Origin: Pseudidiomarina sediminum DSM 21906
GTDB lineage: Bacteria > Pseudomonadota > Gammaproteobacteria > Enterobacterales > Alteromonadaceae
Direction: 5' to 3'
Assembly: GCF_000423165.1 (NCBI RefSeq)
Contig: NZ_KE383983.1
Span: 331,965 to 395,964 of the forward strand
DNA: 64,000 bases
Shown here in pieces: positions 37,026 to 45,698 of this stretch. Each line of letters starts with the position of its first letter. The stretch's first letter is position 1. The translations under genes were made by a program, and so were the position numbers. The notes under the pieces were generated by a model. That model was not told the DNA's origin and searched no databases. It was given only the letters and a program-made list of their open reading frames with translations.

Positions 37026-39365
37026 TTGAAGCAGTTTCCAGTACCAAAAAATGAGCAAGCACGGTTGCAGTTGTTGCATGACCTTGAATTGCTTGATTCG
37101 GCTCCAGAACCTATTTTTGATCACATCGTCGCCCTGGTGCGCAAAGTGTTTGCCGCCGATGCCGCTTTTATCTCTTTGATTGACGAGCGGCGCCAGTGGT
37201 TTAAAGCGAATGTTGGTTTGCCTTTCGATGAAACCCCACGAGAACATGCTTTTTGCTCACATGTGGTGAGCTCCGGTGCAACGCTTGTGGTGACCGACGC
37301 GCTATGTGACCCGCGTTTTCAAAACAATCCCTACGTTGATTGCAAAGGTGGGATTCGTGGCTACGCTGGCGCGGCGGTGACGCTGAATGAAGACCATCAT
37401 ATCGGCACCCTTTGCGTGGTAACGCAAACCCCTCGAACCTTTACCGAGGCTGAGATTCAGCAGTTGGAAACCCTTGCGCGCTGGGTTGCCCTGACTATCG
37501 AAGAGCACTATGAACTGGCGAATTATCGTGCGGAGCGCGACTTACTGGCGCAAGGCCCCATGTGTATGGTGGTATGGCGCGTTGAACCTAGTGTTGGTTT
37601 AAGTTATGTCGCGGAGAATGCGCAACGTGTTTTAGGCTACCCGAGTGAGTACCTGTTACGAGAAGACATTCGTTATGAGTCCATTGTTCATCCAGAGGAT
37701 CGCGGGGAATTATTGACCCGTATGCAGCGTTTGATTGATGGTCACGAAGATGCCTTAGAGATGGATTACCGAGTGATTCAGCCGACGGCAGACGGCCAAC
37801 AGATCAAATGGGTGCATCATTTTGCTCGCGTGGATCGTGGCGCGCAACAAGAAGTTTTACGCATTCGCGGCTACCTTACGGACGACAGCAAAGGCAAAGC
37901 ACTAGAGTTGGAGTTGCAAGAAACCAACCAAAACTTTGAACTGGCGTTGACCGCTGGAGAATTGTTTACTTGGTCATGGTTAATCCCCACCAATCGACTG
38001 ATGGTGAGTGATTCATGGCGTCGTCGAATGGGCTATCACGACCGCCCTCCGGGTAGTTTTGACTGGTTTACTTGCGTTCACCCGGCCGATCAAAAGTTAC
38101 TACGCGTGGCGATTGAACAACATTTAAAAGGGCAAACACCCCGCTTTGAGGTGCGCTTTCGGATGCGACACCACGATGGTCACTATCTATGGTTGCATAG
38201 TGTGGGACGTTTGGTGGAGGAAGACACTGAGTTTGGTCCCGCGAAGATGACCGGTATTCATCACGACATTACGTCAGAAGTTGAAAAAGCAAATTACTTG
38301 AAGCAACAGTCCTCACTGCTAAAGCTTATTTCCTATGTGCAGCATGAGTTTATGTTAGCAAAGGACTTTCGTGACGTTTGTGACCACGCCTTACCTGAAT
38401 TAATGAAAGTCACCGCCAGTGGCGTTGGCCTCGTTGGCGAATTGGCGGAGGCCTCGGTTAGCCCAACACAATTAAAGGTGCATGGGTTGCAGCTTGAAGA
38501 TGACGCTGAGCATACCCACACAGGTTTGGAAGAAAGTGCGGCGAGCATTCAAGTGATGATAAGCGGGGCGGTGGCTGAGGCAGCCTTGCAACAAGGCGAA
38601 CCTCAGCTTTGTCATGCAGAAGTCTCGGCGCTTGATATGCGACTGAGCCCAGAACTGTTGCCACGCTTAAGGAACGCGCTGCTTTTACCCCTTCATTTTA
38701 AGCAGGAAGTCGTTGGGGTGTTGTTACTCGGTAATCGTGATGAGCCTTATCAACCGCACCATATTGAATTGTTGCGACCCATCCTTGACACCCTTGGTAC
38801 GCTATTACATGTCCGCCGTATGGAAGAAGAGCGTTTGGTCGCCTTAGAGCGGTTGCGCAAAATGGCGACCACTGACGAGCTCACTGGCGTGGCGAATCGC
38901 CGTGTCTTTTGGGAAGCGGTAACGTCTCGGTATGATGAATTCATGCGCTATAACGTCCCCATGTCGGTTGCGATCATTGATCTGGATCATTTTAAGCAGA
39001 TTAATGACACCTATGGGCATGCAGCCGGTGATAAGGTGTTACGTCAGTTCTGCGAGATTGTCAAAACGCAATTACGCGATCTTGATTTGCTGGGGCGTCT
39101 CGGTGGTGAGGAGTTTGCCATACTGCTGCCTTACACCGTCGAAGCAGAAGCCACCAAGGCATTGGAACGGATACGTAAGCATCTGAGCGAAACGCCGATT
39201 GTGTTGCCCGAACAGGCGTTGCAGATTACCTTCAGTGCGGGTATCACCCAACTCAGCCCACAAGACACCTTGTTAGATCATTGGCTCGCGCGCGCTGACG
39301 AGGCGCTGTATCGCGCCAAAGCGCTCGGACGTAATCAATGTGTTACTGCACCAGCGGCCGACTAG
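37026..39365 (+). CDS. Soluble GAF-PAS-PAS-GAF-GGDEF diguanylate cyclase
   Basis: A 779-residue protein with no membrane segment. Domains in order: GAF (about 20-165, with HAFCSHVV), PAS (about 185-290), PAS (about 310-420, ending in a PAC motif), a GAF-like region (about 430-600), and GGDEF (about 615-775). The active site is RLGGEEF (near 692), and the upstream RDLD is a complete I-site, so product inhibition is expected. The start is TTG 37026, with a GGGGGTG purine run upstream. It lies 49 bases after the membrane cyclase on the same strand, so both may share a transcript. Confidence 0.9.
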   Translation: MKQFPVPKNEQARLQLLHDLELLDSAPEPIFDHIVALVRKVFAADAAFISLIDERRQWFKANVGLPFDETPREHAFCSHVVSSGATLVVTDALCDPRFQNNPYVDCKGGIRGYAGAAVTLNEDHHIGTLCVVTQTPRTFTEAEIQQLETLARWVALTIEEHYELANYRAERDLLAQGPMCMVVWRVEPSVGLSYVAENAQRVLGYPSEYLLREDIRYESIVHPEDRGELLTRMQRLIDGHEDALEMDYRVIQPTADGQQIKWVHHFARVDRGAQQEVLRIRGYLTDDSKGKALELELQETNQNFELALTAGELFTWSWLIPTNRLMVSDSWRRRMGYHDRPPGSFDWFTCVHPADQKLLRVAIEQHLKGQTPRFEVRFRMRHHDGHYLWLHSVGRLVEEDTEFGPAKMTGIHHDITSEVEKANYLKQQSSLLKLISYVQHEFMLAKDFRDVCDHALPELMKVTASGVGLVGELAEASVSPTQLKVHGLQLEDDAEHTHTGLEESAASIQVMISGAVAEAALQQGEPQLCHAEVSALDMRLSPELLPRLRNALLLPLHFKQEVVGVLLLGNRDEPYQPHHIELLRPILDTLGTLLHVRRMEEERLVALERLRKMATTDELTGVANRRVFWEAVTSRYDEFMRYNVPMSVAIIDLDHFKQINDTYGHAAGDKVLRQFCEIVKTQLRDLDLLGRLGGEEFAILLPYTVEAEATKALERIRKHLSETPIVLPEQALQITFSAGITQLSPQDTLLDHWLARADEALYRAKALGRNQCVTAPAAD

Positions 39366-39368
39366 CGG

Positions 39369-39374
39369 TATACT
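39369..39374 (+). promoter_or_regulatory. Possible pyrC -10 box
   Basis: TATACT lies 45 bases before pyrC, within a short 53-base gap, and is followed by GGCGC. The -35 region is weak (CTGCAC at 17-base spacing). E. coli pyrC is controlled by pyrimidine-dependent start-site choice, but nothing here allows me to claim the same. Confidence 0.3.
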
Positions 39375-39418
39375 AGGCGCTATGCGTCTTATCTTTGCAT
39401 CAGTATTAAGGGGTTATC

Positions 39419-40453
39419 ATGCAGTCTCTCTCTCTTCCTTGCCCAGACGATTGGCATCTTCACCTTCGTGATGAGGGTTTGCTAGCAACGACGGTTCCTG
39501 CCTCGGCGAAGGTGTTTGGCCGAGCAGTGATTATGCCGAACTTAGTGCCACCGGTAACCACAGTAGCGCAAGCGATGGACTACCGCGCCCGCATTTTGAA
39601 GCAGGTGCCTGCTGGCAGTGAGTTCCGTCCATTGATGGCGCTGTATTTGACTCAGAGCACGACTGTAGCGATGGTTAAAGATGCAGCAGAGCAGTCGGAA
39701 GTGATTGGCTTTAAACTCTACCCGTCGGGTGCCACAACCAACTCAGATGCTGGTGTGACTGATATTGAAGCTTTGGATACAGTGTTTGCCGCCATGGCAG
39801 AGTATCAAGTGCCCTTGTTAGTGCACGGCGAAGTGACCCATGCCGAAATTGATATCTTTGACCGTGAAAAAGTCTTTATTGATACCAAGCTTCGCCCCTT
39901 GTTGGCACGTCATCCGAAGTTAAAGTTAGTTTTAGAGCACATTACCACAGCAGATGCGGTCGATTTTGTTGTCAGCCAAGGCGAGAATGTCGCGGCGACG
40001 ATTACACCGCAACACTTATTAATGAACCGCAATGACATGTTGGTTGGCGGTATTCGCCCGCACAACTATTGTTTGCCTATTTTGAAACGACGTGAACATC
40101 AGCAAGCGTTACAACAGGCAGCAATTTCTGGTAACCCTAAGTTCTTCTTAGGTACCGACTCAGCGCCTCATGCACAAGATAAGAAAGAAGCGGCGTGTGG
40201 CTGTGCTGGATGTTACTCCGCGCCGGCTGCGCTCGAGCTCTATGCGCACTTCTTTGAGCAGATGGGCGCCTTGGATAAGCTCGCTGACTTTGCGAGTCAC
40301 TTTGGTGCCGACTTTTATGGCTTTGCGCGCGCCGAAGATACACTCACCTTAGTGCGAGAGAGCTGGACTGTTCCGGCGACCGTGGACACTTCAGTAGGGC
40401 CAATGGTGCCTTATTGGGCGGGCGAGACTTTAGCTTGGAAAATCCAAGATTAA
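39419..40453 (+). CDS. pyrC: Dihydroorotase PyrC
   Basis: A 344-residue class II dihydroorotase, the third step of pyrimidine synthesis, closing carbamoyl-aspartate to dihydroorotate. The zinc ligands start with DDWHLHLRD (His13, His15). The lysine in [14 protein letters not shown] (about Lys99) is expected to be carbamylated. LVHGEVT, LEHITT and [10 protein letters not shown] complete the binuclear site. Length equals E. coli PyrC (348). ATG 39419 follows AAGGGG. It is the last gene before the MSHA locus. Confidence 0.96.
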   Translation: MQSLSLPCPDDWHLHLRDEGLLATTVPASAKVFGRAVIMPNLVPPVTTVAQAMDYRARILKQVPAGSEFRPLMALYLTQSTTVAMVKDAAEQSEVIGFKLYPSGATTNSDAGVTDIEALDTVFAAMAEYQVPLLVHGEVTHAEIDIFDREKVFIDTKLRPLLARHPKLKLVLEHITTADAVDFVVSQGENVAATITPQHLLMNRNDMLVGGIRPHNYCLPILKRREHQQALQQAAISGNPKFFLGTDSAPHAQDKKEAACGCAGCYSAPAALELYAHFFEQMGALDKLADFASHFGADFYGFARAEDTLTLVRESWTVPATVDTSVGPMVPYWAGETLAWKIQD

Positions 40454-40522
40454 CAATTTTGTTACAATGCAATAAGTCGATGTGTAGAGCTTGTTTTTCG
40501 CTCAAAAAGTGTCAAACTTGCG

Positions 40523-40551
40523 TTAACAGGTTGGCTTCATAATCGAATAAT
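40523..40551 (+). promoter_or_regulatory. Probable sigma-70 promoter of the mshI operon
   Basis: TTAACA (40523-40528) and AATAAT (40546-40551) each match the sigma-70 consensus at five of six positions, with an exact 17-base spacer. They lie 29 bases before the mshI start in the 126-base gap after pyrC. The rest of the gap has no gene. Confidence 0.55.
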
Positions 40552-40579
40552 AATTATATCAATCCGCAGGGACCAAGCT

Positions 40580-41515
40580 TTGCTGAATTTACTTCGTGCG
40601 CGCAACAAAAGTAAGCTTATCGTGACCTTCGCGCTACGTGGCGCAAAGGTTCACATGGTTGTCATCGAACCGCTTCCAGACGCTCAGCCGCAACTTATCG
40701 TTTCTGACGAAGTATCCGTGAGCGGCGATGATGTTGCCGGTGCTATCCGGCAGCTCGCTCATACCTATGCTAAGTATTGCCGCCATCACCCGCAGCTGAG
40801 CCTAGTGCTCGGGAATAGTTTTTATCAAAGTGTCTCCCTAGAGCGGCCGCCGCTAAATGACGAAGAGCTTCGTTCAAGTTTGCGCTATAGCTTGCGCGAC
40901 TTGGTGGTGTTTGAGCCCGAAGATTGCTTGACCGACTATTACGAGTTTCCCGTGCAGTTACCTGGTCAAAATCGTATTAACGCTGTTGCCGCCAGCAAAA
41001 GTTTCCTGATGCCAATCTTGCAGGTGCTGCATGATATTTCCGACAATATGCGCGCGATTGTGGTCGAAGAACAGGCGGTTGCGTGTTTATTTAGCGCGAT
41101 TAAAGAGCCGACAGTGGTGGTCTACCAACAGCCACAGCAAGCTGCGTTACTGCAGGTCTACCATGAGGGCAGCTTGTACGTGAACCGGGCGGTGCGTGCA
41201 CTGGAGCGGATCAGTGAGTTGAGCCTTGAAGAAGTTCGCATGGGTGGATTACAGCCATTAAGTGTCGAAGTGCAGCGCTCGGCGGATTACTTCGAGCGGC
41301 AATTGCGGCAGCGCCCTGTCAAAGAGGTGCAGCTAGCTGTTGCATTGCCGAAAAAAAGCGAGATTATACAAGCCTTGCATGATGACTTAGGGTTGCAAGC
41401 TGAATGGGCTGCGTACCCTGATTGGGCGCGTGAGTTGGGCAGTGGTGATTACAGTGACTTTGCCGCATTAGGTGGCGCGCTAATGACCCTAAAGCTAGGT
41501 GAGGAAGAAGCATGA
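40580..41515 (+). CDS. mshI: MSHA biogenesis protein MshI (PilM-like)
   Basis: A 311-residue cytoplasmic protein of the PilM/GspL type that forms part of the inner-membrane alignment platform of the mannose-sensitive haemagglutinin pilus. The pattern LGNSFYQSVSLERPPLNDEELRSSL-like region (about 75-98) and the C-terminal ALGGALMTL fit MshI. There is no membrane helix. The start is TTG 40580, with CAGGGA 7 bases upstream. Its stop overlaps the next gene (ATGA). First gene of the plus-strand msh operon. Confidence 0.88.
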   Translation: MLNLLRARNKSKLIVTFALRGAKVHMVVIEPLPDAQPQLIVSDEVSVSGDDVAGAIRQLAHTYAKYCRHHPQLSLVLGNSFYQSVSLERPPLNDEELRSSLRYSLRDLVVFEPEDCLTDYYEFPVQLPGQNRINAVAASKSFLMPILQVLHDISDNMRAIVVEEQAVACLFSAIKEPTVVVYQQPQQAALLQVYHEGSLYVNRAVRALERISELSLEEVRMGGLQPLSVEVQRSADYFERQLRQRPVKEVQLAVALPKKSEIIQALHDDLGLQAEWAAYPDWARELGSGDYSDFAALGGALMTLKLGEEEA

Positions 41516-42132
41516 AAAGTATCGCGAACCTCTACCTTCAAGAATTAAAACCTAACCGCGAGTGGTTAACCCTGCAGCGTTTCGTCACCTACGTGGGGGG
41601 CTTACTGGTTGTCTTTATTGTGATTTGGGCGACCTTAACCGCGTTGCAAAGTCAGCAACAGAAAAAGCTTGTCGCTCATATTGAACAAGGCAACGCCTTA
41701 CAAGCAGAGTTGCAGGTTAAACAGCGCGCCCTCGACGAAGCATTGAACGACAGCCGACTTAATGGCGAATTGGATGCTTTAGATCGACAGGTGCGGCTGC
41801 GATATGAGCTGATGGCGCAGTTGCAACAAGTGACAGGAAAGAACCAAACCAGCTTCTCGCAATTACTGGCCGATTTGGCGCGCGTGGATACGTCAGCGAT
41901 CTGGCTGCATCGTATTTTGCTGCAAGATGACGCCTTAACCCTGCAAGGTCGCACTATTGAGCCTCAGCAACTTCCCTCTTGGTTGGCCAGCTTTAGTCAG
42001 TATGAAGCACTGCAACAGCGTCCTTTTGGGGTGTTTGAGCTGCGCGCAGAAGAAGCGCCTGGCTTAGTGTTCACCGTTGGTCACTTGGAACATCGCCAAA
42101 CCATGAATGTAACTGCGGGAGGTGCTCGATGA
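41512..42132 (+). CDS. MSHA platform protein, PilN-like (MshI2 type)
   Basis: A 206-residue bitopic membrane protein: short cytoplasmic tail, one helix (about 27-48), a coiled coil (about 50-95) and a periplasmic ferredoxin-like part. NLYLQELKP at the start resembles the PilN motif NLLPWR by which PilN contacts PilM. It lies between mshI and mshJ and overlaps both by 4 bases, so its role as the PilN equivalent follows from topology and place. Some annotations call it MshI2. Confidence 0.8.
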   Translation: MKSIANLYLQELKPNREWLTLQRFVTYVGGLLVVFIVIWATLTALQSQQQKKLVAHIEQGNALQAELQVKQRALDEALNDSRLNGELDALDRQVRLRYELMAQLQQVTGKNQTSFSQLLADLARVDTSAIWLHRILLQDDALTLQGRTIEPQQLPSWLASFSQYEALQQRPFGVFELRAEEAPGLVFTVGHLEHRQTMNVTAGGAR

Positions 42133-42773
42133 GTCAAATGTGGCAACAGTTACAAGAAAAATTTGCAGCACTTCCTTTACCACGCCGCAAATTTTGGTTT
42201 GTCTTAGCGCTGCTGTTCGTTTTGTATTTAGGGGTTTGGGTGTTAGCAATGCCAGCATGGCAAAACTACCAACTTGAACAAACCAAAGTATCGCAGCAGC
42301 GGCAGCAATTGAGCTTGTTGCGACAGCAGCTTGAGGTGGTTGATATCCGCCTTGCCGGTGACCCTACCGCACCTTTACGCAGTCGACTCAAACAGCTGCA
42401 GACGCAATTGGACGAAGTCAATCAACGCATCAAAACGGAAACTAACTACGTTAGTGCAGCTGATAATCGTGCCTTGTTGCAAGCGTTGCTAGGCAGTGCC
42501 GAGCAGTTAGATGTTAAGTCGGCTCAAGCGTTACCTGCTGAGCGAGTGTATGGCGATGGTGACGCTACTGCAGGTGAAATCTATAAACATCGTTTGCAAT
42601 TGGTTGTGAGCGGTAGCTACCAGCAAGTATTTGATTATTTTAAAAGGCTTGAGGGGTTACCTTGGTCGTTTTACTGGCAGCGGATGGACTACCAAGTCGC
42701 TGAGTACCCTGAAGCTCAGGTGCTATTAGAAATTTATACACTGAGTTTGGAGCGTGATTATGTGGCGAGTTAG
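42129..42773 (+). CDS. mshJ: MSHA biogenesis protein MshJ (PilO-like)
   Basis: A 214-residue bitopic protein with one helix (about 20-42, FWFVLALLFVLYLGVWVLA), a coiled coil (about 48-105) and a periplasmic ferredoxin-like domain (about 120-212, with SGSYQQVFDYFKRLEGLPW). This is the PilO/GspM-like layout of the platform, matching MshJ. It overlaps the previous gene by 4 bases and mshK by 14 bases. Confidence 0.86.
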   Translation: MSQMWQQLQEKFAALPLPRRKFWFVLALLFVLYLGVWVLAMPAWQNYQLEQTKVSQQRQQLSLLRQQLEVVDIRLAGDPTAPLRSRLKQLQTQLDEVNQRIKTETNYVSAADNRALLQALLGSAEQLDVKSAQALPAERVYGDGDATAGEIYKHRLQLVVSGSYQQVFDYFKRLEGLPWSFYWQRMDYQVAEYPEAQVLLEIYTLSLERDYVAS

Positions 42774-43116
42774 TATTTTGGTAGCCGCTGGACTTTGCGG
42801 TAGCGTACAAGCACAACAATTGCCTGACCCCACCGCACCAGCAAATACGCGTTTTGTTGCTGGGCCAAGTGTAGTGACCACAGACTTAACGCTGCAGGCG
42901 ATTCAACAACGTGATGGAGAGCGTGTTGCCTTTATTAGTGGGCAGCGTGTCCGTCAGGGCGACCCATTGCCACCGTATCAAATTAAAGCAATAACAATGA
43001 ATCAGGTCATTGTTTACGATACTAAAAACAACAGTGAGCTGACGTTGAGCTTGTTTGCGCAGCCGCAGTTGACCAACGACGAGCGCGTGACAGCGACTGA
43101 TTCAGGGAGAAATTAA
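42760..43116 (+). CDS. mshK: MSHA biogenesis protein MshK (PilP-like)
   Basis: A 118-residue exported protein with signal peptide (about 1-18, SVQA-QQ) and a small beta-rich domain (LTLQAIQQRDGERVAFISGQ, YQIKAITMNQVIVYD) like the PilP/GspC homology region that joins the platform to the secretin. I start it at ATG 42760, with GGAG 7 bases upstream; GTG 42754 is the alternative. It lies inside the end of mshJ and 2 bases before mshL. Confidence 0.85.
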   Translation: MWRVSILVAAGLCGSVQAQQLPDPTAPANTRFVAGPSVVTTDLTLQAIQQRDGERVAFISGQRVRQGDPLPPYQIKAITMNQVIVYDTKNNSELTLSLFAQPQLTNDERVTATDSGRN

Positions 43117-43118
43117 CT

Positions 43119-44768
43119 ATGCGAGTAGCAATGCTCTGTGCCGCAGCCGTAGTGTTAACGGCGTGTGCTCATCAGCCTGACCGCAAACCGGTGGAAGCGC
43201 AACAAGCGCTGCAGCAGACGCCTTCAAGCGCCTCAAGTGAGCGGCCACCGTTACCGGCATCCGTACGAGAAACGCTACGCCCTAACGCGCTAGCGACAAC
43301 ACAAGCAAGTGAACAATTGCTGGCAGAGCCACGCTTTTCTGTGAATGCGAATGGTATTGCTGCAGCTGACTTTTTTGCCGGACTCGCTGCTGATTCGCCG
43401 TATAACATTGTGGTTCACCCAGAAGTTTCGGGTGCCATCACAGTGAGCCTGAAAGAGGTCACTTTGTCGGAAACCTTAGCGGTGGTAAGTGATATCTATG
43501 GTTATGATATTCGCCGTGATAACCGTATGATTCGCGTCTTCCCGGCCGGTCTGCGTACTGAGACCATCGCGCTTGATTACCTTGCTCTACAGCGGCTTGG
43601 CTTGTCGCAAACCAGCGTAAGCTCAGGTGGTGTACGTGAAAATGATCGAGAGAACAACCTTAACGGCAATTCTAATAGTTACAACAATGGCTTGCTCGGT
43701 AACCAAGCCGGTTTAGCGGGGCAAGGCAACTTATCACGCAGTGGCTACAACGGTTTCAATAATGGGATGCAAACCAATGGGTCTTCCATTTCGACGCAAT
43801 CAGAAACCGACTTATGGAGTGATTTGCAAGAGATCGTGACTGGCGTTGTCGGCGAAGGTGAAGGCCGTCGTGTGGTGGTATCGCCACAAGCAGGTCTTGT
43901 GACCATTACAGCGCACCCGCATGAGTTACGCGCGGCACGCGAATTCTTAGCGTCGGCCCAAGAACGCTTGCAGCGTCAGGTGATCCTTGAAGCGCGTATC
44001 GTTGAAGTAGCGTTGAATGATGACTATCAACAAGGTATTAGCTGGGGCGATTTGTTCTCGCTAGGCAATGCGAGTGGCAGCATTGGTTTTGGCGGCGGCT
44101 CGGTTGCCAATAACAATGGTGTGTTCGGTGTCTCTCTCGACGTTGGTGATTTCAGTGGCGTTTTGAATTTGCTGCAAGACCAAGGCAATGTCCAAGTGCT
44201 GTCGAACCCACGTGTGAGCGCTGCGAACAACCAGAAAGCGGTCATTAAAATTGGTGAAGACGAGTACTTTGTCACAGACGTGTCGACGACTACGGTAACG
44301 GGTACGGCGACCACCTCAACGCCAAACATTGAGTTGACGCCGTTCTTCTCGGGCATTTCGTTGGATATTACGCCGCAAATTAGTGATAACGGTGATGTGG
44401 TCTTACACGTGCATCCATCGGTGGTAGAAACCACCGAGCAGAGCAAAACCATTACCTTGAACGAAGAGTCGTTCGTGTTGCCGTTGGCACAAAGTAATAT
44501 TCGTGAGAGTGACACTATTGTGCGCGCGCGCAATGGTGAAATTGTGGTACTTGGCGGCTTAATGCAGACCTCGTATACCGACGCAGAATCAAAAGCGCCG
44601 GTGTTGGGAGATATCCCTGTGCTTGGCAATTTATTCAAAAACAAGCGCCGTACCGAGCAGAAAAAAGAGTTGGTGATCTTGATTCGTCCGGTGGTCGTCG
44701 GTGTCGATACCTGGCAACAAGAGCTCGAGCGCTCGAGTCATTTGTTGAAGCAATGGTATGACGAGTAA
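43119..44768 (+). CDS. mshL: MSHA secretin MshL
   Basis: A 549-residue outer-membrane secretin that forms the pore through which the pilus passes. It has a lipoprotein leader with lipobox LTAC (Cys16), a short secretin/TonB N-terminal domain (about 75-125), an unusual Asn/Ser/Gly-rich stretch (about 170-225), and the secretin domain (about 290-540) with VQVLSNPRVSAANNQKA and LGGLMQTSYTDAESKAPVLG-type motifs. Being a lipoprotein, it may reach the outer membrane without a separate pilotin. Confidence 0.93.
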   Translation: MRVAMLCAAAVVLTACAHQPDRKPVEAQQALQQTPSSASSERPPLPASVRETLRPNALATTQASEQLLAEPRFSVNANGIAAADFFAGLAADSPYNIVVHPEVSGAITVSLKEVTLSETLAVVSDIYGYDIRRDNRMIRVFPAGLRTETIALDYLALQRLGLSQTSVSSGGVRENDRENNLNGNSNSYNNGLLGNQAGLAGQGNLSRSGYNGFNNGMQTNGSSISTQSETDLWSDLQEIVTGVVGEGEGRRVVVSPQAGLVTITAHPHELRAAREFLASAQERLQRQVILEARIVEVALNDDYQQGISWGDLFSLGNASGSIGFGGGSVANNNGVFGVSLDVGDFSGVLNLLQDQGNVQVLSNPRVSAANNQKAVIKIGEDEYFVTDVSTTTVTGTATTSTPNIELTPFFSGISLDITPQISDNGDVVLHVHPSVVETTEQSKTITLNEESFVLPLAQSNIRESDTIVRARNGEIVVLGGLMQTSYTDAESKAPVLGDIPVLGNLFKNKRRTEQKKELVILIRPVVVGVDTWQQELERSSHLLKQWYDE

Positions 44769-44780
44769 TTGAGTCGTCGT

Positions 44781-45698
44781 ATGTATCACCACTACTTTGG
44801 GCTGACAGAGTTACCTTTTACGCTAACGCCGAATACGAGCTTTTATTGTGATCTTGAGAGCCACCGCTCGGCGTTTGAAGTATTGGTGACCGCCCTCGCG
44901 GCTGGTGAAGGTTTTATCAAAGTTGTTGGTGAGGTAGGTACAGGAAAAACCTTATTGTGTCGCAAACTGTTAAATGAGTTACCGGAACAGTTTGTGACTG
45001 CTTATATTCCAAACCCTTACCTCACTCCAAGTGAAATGCGTGCGCATATTGCCCGTGAGCTACAGGTTGAAGCGCCTGAGCAGCAAAGTGAGCAGTTGCT
45101 CACCCAAGCAATTCAAGAACGTTTGATGAGCATTGTGCGAGACGGCAAAACGACAGTTGTGGTGGTTGATGAGGCACAAGCCTTGCCTTCTGAAACCTTA
45201 GAGGCGCTCAGACTGATCTCAAATTTGGAAACCGAGTCACGTAAGCTTATTCATATCGTGTTGTTTGGTCAGCCGGAGCTTGATGAACGCTTGGCGACGC
45301 GTGAGCATCGGCAATTACGGCAGCGTATTACCTTCAGTTATAGCCTGCAAGCGATGAGCGTTGACGAGTTAGCCCATTATATTTCGCATCGCCTCTATGT
45401 TGCTGGGTACCAAGGTCAGTCGTTGTTTACCCCGCGTGCGGTGCAATTGTTACATGATGCTAGTCGTGGAATACCGCGTTTGGTGAACGTGCTTTGTCAC
45501 AAGGTATTGATGTTGTGTTATGGCGAAGGTGCGATGCAAGTGACGGTCAAGCATGTGCAGCTTGCGGTGCAGGACACCGATGATGTTGACTTGCCGCGTC
45601 AAAGCCGCTGGCTATGGTTCGGCAGCGCTGCAGTGGTGGTAATACTTGTCTTAAGTATTGCCTGGTGGCAGGGATGGTTGACGGAGTACCTCTTATGA
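44781..45698 (+). CDS. mshM: MSHA biogenesis ATPase MshM (ExeA-like)
   Basis: A 305-residue AAA+ protein. The Walker A is GEVGTGKT (50-57) and Walker B VVVVDEAQALP. The N terminus YFGLTELPFTLTPN is the conserved ExeA/MshM start, and a single membrane helix lies at the C terminus (about 277-297). ExeA relatives help assemble the secretin through peptidoglycan. I prefer ATG 44781, where family members begin; TTG 44769 is also in frame. The stop overlaps mshN (ATGA). Confidence 0.9.
   Translation: MYHHYFGLTELPFTLTPNTSFYCDLESHRSAFEVLVTALAAGEGFIKVVGEVGTGKTLLCRKLLNELPEQFVTAYIPNPYLTPSEMRAHIARELQVEAPEQQSEQLLTQAIQERLMSIVRDGKTTVVVVDEAQALPSETLEALRLISNLETESRKLIHIVLFGQPELDERLATREHRQLRQRITFSYSLQAMSVDELAHYISHRLYVAGYQGQSLFTPRAVQLLHDASRGIPRLVNVLCHKVLMLCYGEGAMQVTVKHVQLAVQDTDDVDLPRQSRWLWFGSAAVVVILVLSIAWWQGWLTEYLL

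Noticed and set aside
40451..40464. 14-base palindrome TAACAATTTTGTTA at the pyrC stop as an operator or terminator
   Set aside because: The stem is AT-only and short, with no T-run; it is likely too weak to act as a terminator, and chance cannot be excluded.
44027..44644. Long minus-strand frame of about 205 codons inside mshL
   Set aside because: It is antisense to a clearly coding secretin domain, has no recognisable domain and shows the composition expected from a shadow frame.
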